Positions 36,932-46,369 of a stretch of 64,000 bases of DNA are shown in pieces (the first letter of the stretch is position 1; each line of letters starts with the position of its first letter). The position numbers and the translations under genes are program-made. Below the pieces are notes generated by a model. The model was not told the origin of the DNA. It did no database searches and was given only the letters and a program-made list of their open reading frames with translations. Location of the stretch: contig NZ_QZXA01000002.1 of assembly GCF_003601985.1 (NCBI RefSeq), positions 62,001 through 126,000 on the forward strand. Reading direction: 5' to 3'. This DNA is from Mesorhizobium jarvisii (GTDB taxonomy: Bacteria > Pseudomonadota > Alphaproteobacteria > Rhizobiales > Rhizobiaceae).

Positions 36932-37966
36932 ATGCTTTCCTTCATTATCAGGCGTCTTGGCACCATGGCATTGACGATGCTGTGCCTGACGATGATCGTC
37001 TTCTTCCTGATCAACCTCGAACCCAACCTGAAGAAGCTGGCGATCAGCCAGACGGAAATGCACACTTCGGCCGAACAGCTGGAGGACTGGCTGGTCAACC
37101 ATGGCTACCGGCAGAATTTCTTCGTCCGCTACGGACAGTGGCTGGGCCTGCTGCCCAAGCAGCCGGTGACCGACCCGGCGACCGGCAAGCCGACGCAGCG
37201 TTTCACTTTCTGCAACGACCCGGTCGTACCAACCTTCTCCGGCGTTCTCGAAGGGGATTTCGGTTGCTCGACCAAGTTCAAGACAACGGTTGCCTCGAAA
37301 TTGTTTCCAGCACTTGGTGCCACCGGCATCCTGATGTTCTGTGTGTTGGCGGTGATGGTGCCGGTATCGCTCTTGATCGGCATCCTGGCCGGCATGCGCG
37401 AGGGATCGCGAACCGACCGGGTGCTTTCGGTGGCCTCGATCGCCTCGACGGCGACGCCCGAATATGTGTCGGGCGTCATCTTCACCGTCATCTTCGCCTC
37501 ATGGCTCGGCTGGTTGAACGGATCGGCGGCGTCGGCCAGCCAGGGCATCACCTTCTACAATTTCACGCTGCCGGTGATGACACTGGCGATCTACGGCATC
37601 GGCTACATCGCCCGCATGACCCGCGCCTCAATGGTCGAGGTGATGACGCAGCAATATATCCGCACCGCCCGGTTGAAGGGGCTCTCCTTCGGCGGGGTAG
37701 TGGTGAAACACGCGCTGCGCAACGCGCTGATCGCACCGTTCACCGTCATCATGCTGCAATTTCCCTGGCTGCTCACTGGCGTCGTCATCGTCGAGGTGAT
37801 GTTCCGCTACCAGGGCTTCGGCTACACGCTGGTCGAGGCCGCCGGCAACAACGACATCGACCTTTTGCTTGGCTGCTCGCTGGTCTCGGTGTTCATCGTC
37901 TTGATCACGCAACTCATTTCCGATGTCGGCTACGCGTTTCTCAATCCGCGTATCAGAGTTCAGTAG
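36932..37966 (+). CDS. Oligopeptide-type ABC transporter permease (DppB type)
   Basis: The 344-residue permease starts with the family's typical MLSFIIRRLGTMALTMLCLT anchor. A large periplasmic loop (about 40-120, with CNDPVVPTF and FGCSTKFK) precedes five further membrane segments. The coupling loop ASMVEVMTQQYIRTARLKG is intact. The enlarged loop with paired cysteines is longer than in E. coli DppB and may contact the binding protein. Confidence 0.9.
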   Translation: MLSFIIRRLGTMALTMLCLTMIVFFLINLEPNLKKLAISQTEMHTSAEQLEDWLVNHGYRQNFFVRYGQWLGLLPKQPVTDPATGKPTQRFTFCNDPVVPTFSGVLEGDFGCSTKFKTTVASKLFPALGATGILMFCVLAVMVPVSLLIGILAGMREGSRTDRVLSVASIASTATPEYVSGVIFTVIFASWLGWLNGSAASASQGITFYNFTLPVMTLAIYGIGYIARMTRASMVEVMTQQYIRTARLKGLSFGGVVVKHALRNALIAPFTVIMLQFPWLLTGVVIVEVMFRYQGFGYTLVEAAGNNDIDLLLGCSLVSVFIVLITQLISDVGYAFLNPRIRVQ

Positions 37967-37978
37967 GGGGCGAAGCGG

Positions 37979-39136
37979 ATGCAGGTCCAATATATCAGTG
38001 CCTTCAGCGTCGTTCTCGAAGTGCTCTCGCGCTTCTGGCCGGTCTGGGTTGCGCTCATCATCGTCATGGGTGCGAGCTTCGCCTACAAGAAAAGGCTGGC
38101 GCTCTACGGACAGCTGTTCGACAGCGGCGTCGGCATCGTCGGGGTCGGCATCTGCCTGTTCTGGCTGTTTACGGCGATCTTCGCATCGACCATCTCGCCT
38201 TTCGATCCGCTGGCACAGGTCCCGGTGATGAAGGACATGCTGCCCGGCGCCATCGAGCCGCAATCGGGGCTTGTCTATCTGTTCGGCGGCGACAAGCTGG
38301 CGCGCGACGTGTTTTCGCGCATGGTCTATGGCAGCCAGATCGTGCTGATCATCGCGCCGGCGGCGACCGGCTTCGCGCTGATGGTCGGCATCACCCTTGG
38401 CCTGCCCGCCGGCTATTACGGCGGCAAGATCGATACGGTGCTGTCGTTTCTGGCCAACCTCGTGCTGGCCTTCCCGGTGATCCTGCTGTTCTACCTCTTG
38501 GTGACGCCGGGCATCATGGACACGCCGATCCCCTATGCCATGGCCGGCGTGTTCTTCCTGTTTCCGATCATCTTCTTCAGCGTGCTGTTCTGGACGCGTT
38601 ACAAGAACCGCCCAGACCGGCTGTACATCCTGCTCGGCCTGACGCTGATCATAGGCGGCTGGATCTATCTCGGCCTCGTGTTCGACAAGGACCCGCTGCA
38701 CATCGTCCACATCGATCCCAATCAGCTCAATATTTTCGTGGCGGTGGTGTTTGCCTCTAGTCCGGGCGTGTTCCGCATCGTGCGCGGCCTGGTGATGGAC
38801 ATCAAGACGCGCGACTATGTGGCGGCGGCGCAGACGCGCGGTGAATCGCCCTGGTACATCATGCTTTGGGAAATCCTGCCCAATGCACGCGGACCGCTGA
38901 TCGTCGATGCCTGCCTGCGCATCGGCTACACCACCATCCTGCTCGGCACGCTGGGCTATTTCGGCCTCGGCCTGGCACCGGAAAGCCCTGACTGGGGCAC
39001 CGCGATCAAGGATGCCAGCCGGCTGCTGCGCTCCTTCATCCATCCGGCGCTGCCGCCGACGATCGCGCTGATGTCGTTCGTGCTGGGGCTCAACCTGTTG
39101 GCCGACTCGCTGCGTGAACAATCGATGAAGGACTGA
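37979..39136 (+). CDS. Oligopeptide-type ABC transporter permease (DppC type)
   Basis: The 385-residue permease has the DppC-like opening with IFASTISPFDPLAQ and the GDKLARDVFSRMVYGSQIVL segment. The coupling loop is KTRDYVAAAQTRGESPWYIM. It also has an additional hydrophobic pair (about 200-235, GVFFLFPIIFFSVLFW) that lengthens it beyond the usual 300 residues. It lies twelve bases after dppB in the same operon. Confidence 0.9.
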   Translation: MQVQYISAFSVVLEVLSRFWPVWVALIIVMGASFAYKKRLALYGQLFDSGVGIVGVGICLFWLFTAIFASTISPFDPLAQVPVMKDMLPGAIEPQSGLVYLFGGDKLARDVFSRMVYGSQIVLIIAPAATGFALMVGITLGLPAGYYGGKIDTVLSFLANLVLAFPVILLFYLLVTPGIMDTPIPYAMAGVFFLFPIIFFSVLFWTRYKNRPDRLYILLGLTLIIGGWIYLGLVFDKDPLHIVHIDPNQLNIFVAVVFASSPGVFRIVRGLVMDIKTRDYVAAAQTRGESPWYIMLWEILPNARGPLIVDACLRIGYTTILLGTLGYFGLGLAPESPDWGTAIKDASRLLRSFIHPALPPTIALMSFVLGLNLLADSLREQSMKD

Positions 39137-39184
39137 TTGACGGGCTCCGGCCCGCATCTGGTAGAATTTGGATTGGAGCGACCC

Positions 39185-41503
39185 ATGAACGAGGCAGTTC
39201 GAAATCCCGCAGAGCCGATCATAGAGATCGAAAACCTGTCGATCTCCTTCTTCACCCGCAAGGGCGAAATACCTGCGGTCATGGATTTTTCCTGCACGGT
39301 CATGCCCGGCGAGGCGATGGGCATCGTCGGTGAATCCGGCTGCGGCAAGTCGACCGTGTCGCTCGGCATCATGCGCGACCTCTCCAACATCGGAAAGATC
39401 GTCGGCGGCAGGATCAAGTTCCAGGGCAAGGACATGGGCGAGCTCTCCGAGGAGGAGCTGCGCGCCATTCGCGGTAACAAGATCGCCATGATCTACCAGG
39501 AGCCGATGGCCAGCCTCAATCCGGCGATGAAGGTCGGCCAGCAGTTGATGGAAGTGCCGCTGATCCACGACAAGGTGTCGAAGGAAGAGGCCTACAAGCG
39601 CTCCCTCGAAATGGTGCGCGCGGTCAAGCTGCCCGATCCCGAGCGCATGATGCGCTCCTATCCGCATCAGCTCTCCGGCGGCCAGCAGCAGCGCATCGTC
39701 ATTGCCATGGCGCTGCTGTCGAAGCCGGCGCTGCTTCTGCTCGACGAGCCGACGACGGCGCTCGACGTGACGGTGGAGGCGGGTATCGTCGAACTGGTCA
39801 AAGGGCTGGGCGAGAAGTTCGGCACGTCGATGATCTTCGTGTCGCACAATCTCGGCCTCATCCTCGAGACCTGCGACCGCATCACCGTGATGTATTCGGG
39901 CGAGGCGGTGGAGACCGGCAAGATCAAGGACGTGTTCGACCGGATGCGCCACCCCTATACGCAAGGGCTGTTCCGTTCGATCCCGCTGCCGGGCGCCGAC
40001 AAGAATTCGCGGCCGCTGATCTCCATCCCCGGCCAGTTGCCGCTGCCGCATGAGCGGCCAAAGGGCTGCAATTTCGGTCCGCGCTGCCACCATTTCGTCG
40101 AGGGCGTCTGCAACGCCGCCGAAATCCCGATGGTCGAGGTCGCCGGCCACGAAGGCCATTTCTCACGCTGCGTGCGCTTCAACGAGATCGACTGGGAGGC
40201 GCTGCCGCCCGGCGCCAAGAAGGTCAATGAGCGTATCGTGCCCGGCGCGCCGGTGCTCAAGATCGAGGATTTGCGGAAATACTACAAGGTCGGCGGCAGC
40301 GAGGTGTTCGGCTCGAGCGAAGGCCGCGTCGTCAAGGCCAACGAGACGATCTCGTTCATGGCACGAGAATCCGAGACGGTCGCCATCGTCGGCGAATCCG
40401 GCTGCGGAAAGTCGACATTGGCCAAGGTGCTGCTCGGGCTGGAGACGGCGAGTGCCGGCACGGTGACGCTGGGCAACAAGGAAATCCAGTCGACGGGCAT
40501 CGAGAGCCGCAGCGTCGAAACCGTGTCGTCGATCCAGATGGTGTTCCAGAACCCGTTCGACACGCTGAACCCCAGCCATTCGGTCGGCTCGCAGATCATC
40601 CGCACGCTGGAGAAATTCAATGTCGGCAAGACGGTCGCCGACCGGCGCAAGCGCATGCTGGAACTGCTCGACCTGGTGAAGCTGCCGCGCGCCTTCGAGA
40701 CGCGCAAGCCGCGCCAGCTGTCCGGTGGCCAGAAGCAGCGCATCGGGGTGGCGCGCGCCTTTGCCGGCGATGCCAAGGTGGTGGTGGCCGACGAGCCGGT
40801 CTCGGCACTCGACGTGTCGGTGCAGGCGGCGGTGACCGAACTGTTGATGGACATCCAGCGCAAGAACAAGACGACGATGCTGTTCATCAGCCACGATCTG
40901 TCGGTCGTGCGCTACATCGCCGACCGCGTCGTCGTCATGTATCTCGGCTATATCGTGGAGCAGGGCACGACCGACCAGATTTTCGCGCCGCCCTATCACC
41001 CCTATACCGAGGCGCTTTTGTCGGCGATCCCGATCGCTGACACCAGCGTGGTCAAGCGGCACATCGTGTTGGAGGGCGACATTCCTTCGGCGATGAACCC
41101 GCCGTCAGGCTGTCCGTTCCAGACACGCTGCGGCTACAAGAAGCTGGTGCCGGACAATCTGTGCGAAACCAAGGTGCCGCCGGTCAAGCATCTCGGCGAC
41201 GGCCATATGAGCCTGTGCTGGCTGTCCGACGATGTGCTGGCGACGATGGAGCCGGTGATCAAGTTCGACAAGGAACACGCGGCGCATGAAGGTGTTCCGG
41301 ACGATGCGCACGGCACCGGGCCGGGTCCGACCGGAACGGCGCCCAACCGGCCGCGTGGCAAAACGGGCAGCGCGGAAGCCGACCAGATCGGGGACGCCGT
41401 GGAGCAAAGCGAGGCTGGCATGCGAGCCCGTCGCCACGAAGTGCGCGACGAGACTTCCGAAACCGGTGTCTCCAAGCCGAAAGATACGACAAGGCGGCAC
41501 TAG
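39185..41503 (+). CDS. Oligopeptide-type ABC transporter fused ATP-binding protein (DppD-DppF)
   Basis: The 772-residue fusion has two ABC ATPases. Domain 1 has GESGCGKST, LSGGQQQR and LLLLDEPTTALD. Domain 2 has GESGCGKST, LSGGQKQR and VVVADEPVSALD. Each ends with the cysteine-containing oligopeptide C-terminal motif (CNFGPRC and CPFQTRCGYK). The start at ATG 39185 with GGAG upstream is chosen over a TTG at 39137. After the second domain there is a roughly 75-residue hydrophilic, low-complexity tail (DKEHAAHEGVPDDAHGTGPG onward) of unknown role. Confidence 0.92.
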   Translation: MNEAVRNPAEPIIEIENLSISFFTRKGEIPAVMDFSCTVMPGEAMGIVGESGCGKSTVSLGIMRDLSNIGKIVGGRIKFQGKDMGELSEEELRAIRGNKIAMIYQEPMASLNPAMKVGQQLMEVPLIHDKVSKEEAYKRSLEMVRAVKLPDPERMMRSYPHQLSGGQQQRIVIAMALLSKPALLLLDEPTTALDVTVEAGIVELVKGLGEKFGTSMIFVSHNLGLILETCDRITVMYSGEAVETGKIKDVFDRMRHPYTQGLFRSIPLPGADKNSRPLISIPGQLPLPHERPKGCNFGPRCHHFVEGVCNAAEIPMVEVAGHEGHFSRCVRFNEIDWEALPPGAKKVNERIVPGAPVLKIEDLRKYYKVGGSEVFGSSEGRVVKANETISFMARESETVAIVGESGCGKSTLAKVLLGLETASAGTVTLGNKEIQSTGIESRSVETVSSIQMVFQNPFDTLNPSHSVGSQIIRTLEKFNVGKTVADRRKRMLELLDLVKLPRAFETRKPRQLSGGQKQRIGVARAFAGDAKVVVADEPVSALDVSVQAAVTELLMDIQRKNKTTMLFISHDLSVVRYIADRVVVMYLGYIVEQGTTDQIFAPPYHPYTEALLSAIPIADTSVVKRHIVLEGDIPSAMNPPSGCPFQTRCGYKKLVPDNLCETKVPPVKHLGDGHMSLCWLSDDVLATMEPVIKFDKEHAAHEGVPDDAHGTGPGPTGTAPNRPRGKTGSAEADQIGDAVEQSEAGMRARRHEVRDETSETGVSKPKDTTRRH

Positions 41504-41516
41504 CCAGGGCTGAGTG

Positions 41517-42107
41517 TCAGCTTCCGCACTGGCGTAGCTGCGATTCATAATCCCGCGCCATCTTGTCGGTCGCCCGGGCGTAACCCTGCACGCCGACGTC
41601 GCCACGATTGCCGCGGCCATAGGCGGTCCAGCCGAGATAGTAGGCGAGGTAGAGATTGTAGGTGTCGTTGCGCGCGACGCCGTAAGTGTCTGCCGTCTTG
41701 GAATGGTACCAGCCGACGAAATCGACGGCGTCGGCGAATTTGGTGCGCCGCGCCGCCCAGTTGCCGGTTTCGCGCTGATATTGCGACCAGGTGCCGTCCA
41801 GCGCCTGCGAGAAGCCGGTGGCCGACGAGACATGCTTCCAGGGAATGAAGCCGAGGAGCTTGGTGCGCGGCGGCCGGGCATTGCTCTTGAAGCCGGATTC
41901 CTTGCGCACCGTCGCCATCAGCACGGAGACCGGCACGCCATATTTCTGCTCAGTGCGTTCGGCTGCCGACTGCCAATTGTCGAACCAGCCGTCATTCTGG
42001 TCGAAGACGGCGCAGACATTGTTGATGTGGCTGGGCGCTGTCGCGCAGGCCGAAAGTGCCAGCAACACGCCAACTGCTACAATTTTACTAAAACTCGACC
42101 TACGCAT
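41517..42107 (-). CDS. Lipoprotein with lytic transglycosylase (SLT)-like domain
   Basis: The 196-residue protein has a lipoprotein signal (LALSAC lipobox, cysteine about residue 21). The SLT-like fold has the candidate catalytic glutamate in VLMATVRKESGFKSNA and the ATGFSQALDGTWSQYQRET motif that replaces the usual GLMQ. YNLYLAYYLGWTAYGRG is typical of this subgroup. It should be anchored in the outer membrane and cleave peptidoglycan. It converges on the ABC operon with only 13 bases between the stops. Confidence 0.85.
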   Translation of the reverse strand: MRRSSFSKIVAVGVLLALSACATAPSHINNVCAVFDQNDGWFDNWQSAAERTEQKYGVPVSVLMATVRKESGFKSNARPPRTKLLGFIPWKHVSSATGFSQALDGTWSQYQRETGNWAARRTKFADAVDFVGWYHSKTADTYGVARNDTYNLYLAYYLGWTAYGRGNRGDVGVQGYARATDKMARDYESQLRQCGS

Positions 42108-42225
42108 TGGATGAGCAATAGGCCGAAATCATAAAGGGAATCTTGCCGCCGCCGTTAACGCCTCGCAGTCACGAGCGCTCGGGAAAAGGCCCTGTATATA
42201 TTCCGACGCCTTCTGTCGCTTTTGA

Positions 42226-42267
42226 TAAAATCGCGCTGCATAAATGCCGCCTTGGCTAAAATCGCGC
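42226..42267 (+). promoter_or_regulatory. Direct repeat TAAAATCGCGC upstream of the MttB-like gene
   Basis: TAAAATCGCGC occurs at 42226-42236 and 42257-42267. The period is 31 bases, close to three helical turns, and the repeat ends about 50 bases before the gene start. Same-face spacing suits a dimeric activator or repressor. It could also lie over the promoter itself. Confidence 0.5.
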
Positions 42268-42315
42268 CTGTAAACGGCGTATTTCTGACAGCTTGCCTGG
42301 TTTGCCAAGGCTTTG

Positions 42316-43863
42316 ATGCCTGGCATGAACGAACCAAGACGCAAGCGTGGCGCCGAGCGCACCAGCAACCGGGGGCCGGCGCCCATCCCGCAGCTGCCGC
42401 AGAGGCGGGTGACCAATCCCTATCCGCCGATGGCGTTGCTGTCTCCAGACCAGATCGAGGCGATCCATCAAGCGTCGATGCATATATTGGAGAATTTCGG
42501 CATCGAGGTGATGAGCCCGCGGGCGCTGTCGCTGTTCGAGCAGGCGGGTGCCAGGGTCGACCACGCCTCGGCCAATGTCCGCCTCGATCGCGGCATGGTC
42601 GACGAGGCACTGAAAACCACCCGGTCCAGCTATACGCTGACGCCGCGCAATCCGGCCAACACCATCCATCTTGGTGGCAACACCATCAATTTCACCCTCG
42701 TCGCCGGCCCACCCAATGTGCACGACATGGAGCGCGGCCGCCGCGCCGGCAATCTGCGCGACTATGCCGATCTCACCCGGCTGGCGCAGCATTTCAACTG
42801 CGTCCACATGCTCGGCAACCAGGTCTGCGCGCCGGTCGAACTGCCGGCCAATTCGCGCCACCTCGACACCTACTTCACCAACCTGACGCTGACCGACAAG
42901 AGTTTTCATGTCTCGGCGATCGGCCGGGGCAGGGCGCTGGACGGCATCGAGATGATGGCGATCGCGCGCGGGCTGACATTGGATCAGCTGCGCGACGATC
43001 CCGGCATCGCCACCATCATCTCGGTCAACTCGCCGCGCCGCTTCGACGAGATGATGGCCGAGGGCCTGATGACCATGGCCGAGTTCGGCCAGTCGGTGGC
43101 GGTGACGCCGTTCACGCTGATGGGGGCGATGAGCCCGGTGACGCTGGCGGGTGCCTTGGCGCAGCAGAATGCCGAAGCGCTGTTCGGCGTCGTGCTGACG
43201 CAATTGGTGCGGCCGGGCGCGCCGGTGATGTATGGCGCTTTCACCTCCAATGTCGACATGAAGTCCGGGGCGCCGGCCTTCGGCACGCCTGAAAACACCA
43301 AGGCCAACATTGCGTCCGGGCAATTGGCGCGGCGCTACGGGCTGCCCTACCGGACGACGCCCGGTTCGGCCTCCAATGCGGCCGACGCGCAAGGCGCCTA
43401 CGAGACGCTGATGGCGCTGTGGGGCGCGGTGCTCGGCCATGGCAATCTCGTCTATCACGCCGCCGGCTGGCAGGAGGGCGGGCTGACGGCATCGTTCGAA
43501 AAGTTCATCATCGATGTCGAGATGATCCAGCACATGATGGAGTTCTTGCGGCCGATCGTGGTCGACGAGGCGGAACTCGCCGTCGAGGCGCTGGGCGCGG
43601 TGCCGACCGGCGGCCATTTTTTCGGCGAGCCGCACACGCTGGAGCGCTACGCCACCGCCTTCTACCAGCCGATGCTGTCCAACTGGCAGAATTTCGAAGC
43701 CTGGCAGGAGGCCGGCAGCCTCGATGCAACGGCGCGCGCGACCCGGCTGTGGAAGAAGGCACTGGAGGATTATGTCGAGCCGGTGATGGATATCGCTGTG
43801 CGCGAGGCGCTGGAGGCTTACATGGCCAGGCGCAAGGAAGCGATCGGGCAGGGTGAGCCGTGA
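42316..43863 (+). CDS. Trimethylamine methyltransferase (MttB) family protein, non-pyrrolysine
   Basis: The 515-residue protein belongs to the MttB superfamily of corrinoid-dependent methyltransferases (SPDQIEAIHQASMHILENFGIEVMS, DLTRLAQHFNC, GGHFFGEPHTLERY). The frame is open throughout with no in-frame amber codon, so it is the non-pyrrolysine type. A characterised member of that type uses glycine betaine. No corrinoid-binding partner protein is visible in the window. It is followed by a dimethylglycine-dehydrogenase-like flavoprotein, suggesting methylamine or betaine breakdown. ATG 42316 follows AAGG; ATG 42325 is also possible. Confidence 0.88.
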   Translation: MPGMNEPRRKRGAERTSNRGPAPIPQLPQRRVTNPYPPMALLSPDQIEAIHQASMHILENFGIEVMSPRALSLFEQAGARVDHASANVRLDRGMVDEALKTTRSSYTLTPRNPANTIHLGGNTINFTLVAGPPNVHDMERGRRAGNLRDYADLTRLAQHFNCVHMLGNQVCAPVELPANSRHLDTYFTNLTLTDKSFHVSAIGRGRALDGIEMMAIARGLTLDQLRDDPGIATIISVNSPRRFDEMMAEGLMTMAEFGQSVAVTPFTLMGAMSPVTLAGALAQQNAEALFGVVLTQLVRPGAPVMYGAFTSNVDMKSGAPAFGTPENTKANIASGQLARRYGLPYRTTPGSASNAADAQGAYETLMALWGAVLGHGNLVYHAAGWQEGGLTASFEKFIIDVEMIQHMMEFLRPIVVDEAELAVEALGAVPTGGHFFGEPHTLERYATAFYQPMLSNWQNFEAWQEAGSLDATARATRLWKKALEDYVEPVMDIAVREALEAYMARRKEAIGQGEP

Positions 43864-43920
43864 TACCTCCCATATCGATTCATCTCACCCATACAACTCA
43901 CTGATATCAGAGAAAAATCC

Positions 43921-46347
43921 ATGAAATCGCATGCAAAGGTCGTGGTCATTGGCGGCGGCGTCGTCGGGTGTTCCGTGCTGTTTCATCTCGCTCGCCATGG
44001 CTGGACCGACGTGGTGCTTCTGGAGCGCGACGAGCTGACATCAGGCTCGACCTGGCACGCGGCGGGCGGCATGCACACGATCAATGGCGACCCCAACGTC
44101 GCCAAGCTGCAGAAATACACGATCAGCCTCTACAAGGAGATCGAGGAACTGTCAGGCCAGGCGACCGGCGTGCACCTGACCGGCGGCGTGCTGCTCGCGG
44201 CGACCGAGGCACGGCTGGACTGGCTGCGCGGTGTCGTCGCCAAGGGCCGCTATCTCGGCATCGACCTGGAAGTGATCTCTGCGAAAGAGGCCGCCGAACT
44301 GATGCCGCTGCTCGACCCCAAGCAGTTCGTTGGCGCCGTCCGCAACAAGGAGGATGGGCATCTCGATCCCTCCGGCGTCACCCATGCCTATGCCAAGGCC
44401 GCGCGGAAGCTTGGGGCGGAAGTAGAACGCTTCACCAAGGTCGAGGACATTGTGCGGCGGCCCGACGGCCTATGGCGCGTCATCACCAACAAGGGCGAGG
44501 TGGTGGCCCAGCATGTCGTCAATGCCGGCGGCCTGTGGGCGCGCGAGGTCGGCCGCATGGTCGGGCTCGAATTGCCGGTGCTGGCCATGGAGCACATGTA
44601 CCTGATCACCGAGGACATGCCGGAAGTCGCCGCCTGGAACGCCAAGACCGGCACCGAGATCATCCATGCGGTCGATTTCGATGGCGAGCTCTATCTGCGC
44701 CAGGAGCGCGGCGGCATGCTGATGGGCACCTACGAGAAAGCCAACAAGCCGTGGTCGGAATACCAGACGCCTTGGAATTTCGGCCATGAATTGCTGGCGC
44801 CCGACATCGACCGCATCGCGCCGTCGCTGGAGGTCGGGTTCCGGCATTTCCCGGCCTTCCAGAACACCGGCATCAAGCAGATCATCAACGGGCCCTTCAC
44901 CTTCGCGCCCGACGGCAACCCGCTGGTCGGGCCGGTGCGCGGCCTGCCGGGCTTCTGGGTCGCCTGCGGGGTCATGGCCGGCTTCTCACAGGGCGGCGGC
45001 GTCGGGCTGGCGCTGTCCAACTGGATGATCGAAGGCGACCCTGGCGCCGATATCTGGGCCATGGATGTGGCGCGCTATGGCGACTGGGCGACGATGGCCT
45101 ACACCAACGCCAAGGTGCGCGAAAACTATTCCCGGCGCTTTTCGATCCGCTTCCCCAATGAGGAGCTGCCCGCCGGACGGCCGCTGAAGACGACGCCGGT
45201 CTACGATCTGCTGTCGGCCAAGGGCGCACAGTTTGGCGTCGCCTATGGGCTGGAAGTGCCGCTCTGGTACGCGCCGGAAGGCGTCAAGGACGAGTTCTCC
45301 TGGCGCCGTTCCAGCGATTTTTCCCATGTCGCCAGGGAAGTCGCGACGGTGCGCGACGGCGTCGGCCTGTCGGAGATTTCGAGCTTTGCCAAATATAAGG
45401 TTACGGGCGAGGGGGCGTCGGCCTGGCTCGACCGCCTGCTCGCCTGCAAATTGCCGAAACCCGGCCGCATGACGCTGGCGCCGATGCTGAAGGATGACGG
45501 CAGGCTGATCGGCGATTTCACGCTGGCCAATCTGGGCAGCGATGGCTGGTTCCTCGCCGGCTCCGGCATTGCCGAGCAGTACCATATGCGCTGGTTCGAG
45601 GCGCATCTGCCTGGCGACGGTTCGGTTCATATCGAGGCGCTGGGCGCGAAACTCACCGGCCTTGCCATTGCCGGCCCCAAGGCGCGGGAAGTGCTGGCCA
45701 AGGTCAGCCGCGCCGATGTCTCCAATGCGGCGTTTCCGTTCATGGCGGTGGCCAGGATGGATATCGGCATGGCGCCGTGCCTGGTCGGCCGCGTCAGCTA
45801 CACCGGCGATCTCGGCTACGAGATCTGGGTGGCGCCGGAATATCAGCGCGCGGCTTATCATGCGCTGACGGCAGCGGGCGCGGAATTCGGTATCGGCCTG
45901 TTCGGCTCGCGCGCGCTCAATGCGCTGCGGCTGGAGAAGAACTATGGCTCATGGGGACGCGAATACCGTCCGATCTACGGGCCGCTCGAAGCCGGGCTCG
46001 ACCGCTTCGTCGCCTATGGCAAGGAGGCGGATTTCATCGGCAAGACGGCAGCGCTGGCCGAGCGCAAGCAAGGCGGCAAATTGCGGCTGCGCAGCTTCAT
46101 TGTCGACGCCGACGATGCCGATGTCATCGGCGACGAACCGATCTGGTTCGGCGGCGCGGTGCGCGGCTGGGTGACGTCGGGCGGCTACGCCCATCATTCA
46201 AAGAAGTCGGTCGCCGTCGGCTATGTGCCGAAGGAGATCGCCGACGAGAGCGACGGCTTCGAGATCGAGTTGCTGGGCAAGCGCCATGCGGCGCGTATTC
46301 AGGCAGCCCCGCTGTTCGACGCGAATTTTGAGCGCATGCGGGGGTGA
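43921..46347 (+). CDS. FAD-dependent dimethylglycine/sarcosine dehydrogenase-like protein with GcvT domain
   Basis: The 808-residue protein has an N-terminal FAD-binding motif (GGGVVG, residues 11-16). SGSTWHAAGG has His46 at the position that carries covalent FAD in dimethylglycine dehydrogenase. A DAO-type oxidoreductase domain runs to about residue 390, then GcvT folate-binding domains (LTGLAIAGPKAREVL, GYEIWVAPEY) to the end. Such enzymes demethylate N-methyl glycines and pass the one-carbon unit to tetrahydrofolate. It lies 57 bases after the MttB-like gene, likely in the same operon. Confidence 0.9.
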   Translation: MKSHAKVVVIGGGVVGCSVLFHLARHGWTDVVLLERDELTSGSTWHAAGGMHTINGDPNVAKLQKYTISLYKEIEELSGQATGVHLTGGVLLAATEARLDWLRGVVAKGRYLGIDLEVISAKEAAELMPLLDPKQFVGAVRNKEDGHLDPSGVTHAYAKAARKLGAEVERFTKVEDIVRRPDGLWRVITNKGEVVAQHVVNAGGLWAREVGRMVGLELPVLAMEHMYLITEDMPEVAAWNAKTGTEIIHAVDFDGELYLRQERGGMLMGTYEKANKPWSEYQTPWNFGHELLAPDIDRIAPSLEVGFRHFPAFQNTGIKQIINGPFTFAPDGNPLVGPVRGLPGFWVACGVMAGFSQGGGVGLALSNWMIEGDPGADIWAMDVARYGDWATMAYTNAKVRENYSRRFSIRFPNEELPAGRPLKTTPVYDLLSAKGAQFGVAYGLEVPLWYAPEGVKDEFSWRRSSDFSHVAREVATVRDGVGLSEISSFAKYKVTGEGASAWLDRLLACKLPKPGRMTLAPMLKDDGRLIGDFTLANLGSDGWFLAGSGIAEQYHMRWFEAHLPGDGSVHIEALGAKLTGLAIAGPKAREVLAKVSRADVSNAAFPFMAVARMDIGMAPCLVGRVSYTGDLGYEIWVAPEYQRAAYHALTAAGAEFGIGLFGSRALNALRLEKNYGSWGREYRPIYGPLEAGLDRFVAYGKEADFIGKTAALAERKQGGKLRLRSFIVDADDADVIGDEPIWFGGAVRGWVTSGGYAHHSKKSVAVGYVPKEIADESDGFEIELLGKRHAARIQAAPLFDANFERMRG

Positions 46348-46369
46348 AGGTTCATCCCCAGCGGGGACA

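Noticed and set aside
37628..40159. 843-codon minus-strand frame across the oligopeptide transporter genes
   Set aside because: It crosses three genes with intact transporter motifs on the other strand; its composition is that of a GC-driven shadow frame.
42316..43863. Possibility that the MttB-like gene encodes pyrrolysine
   Set aside because: The reading frame contains no in-frame amber codon and extends the full family length.
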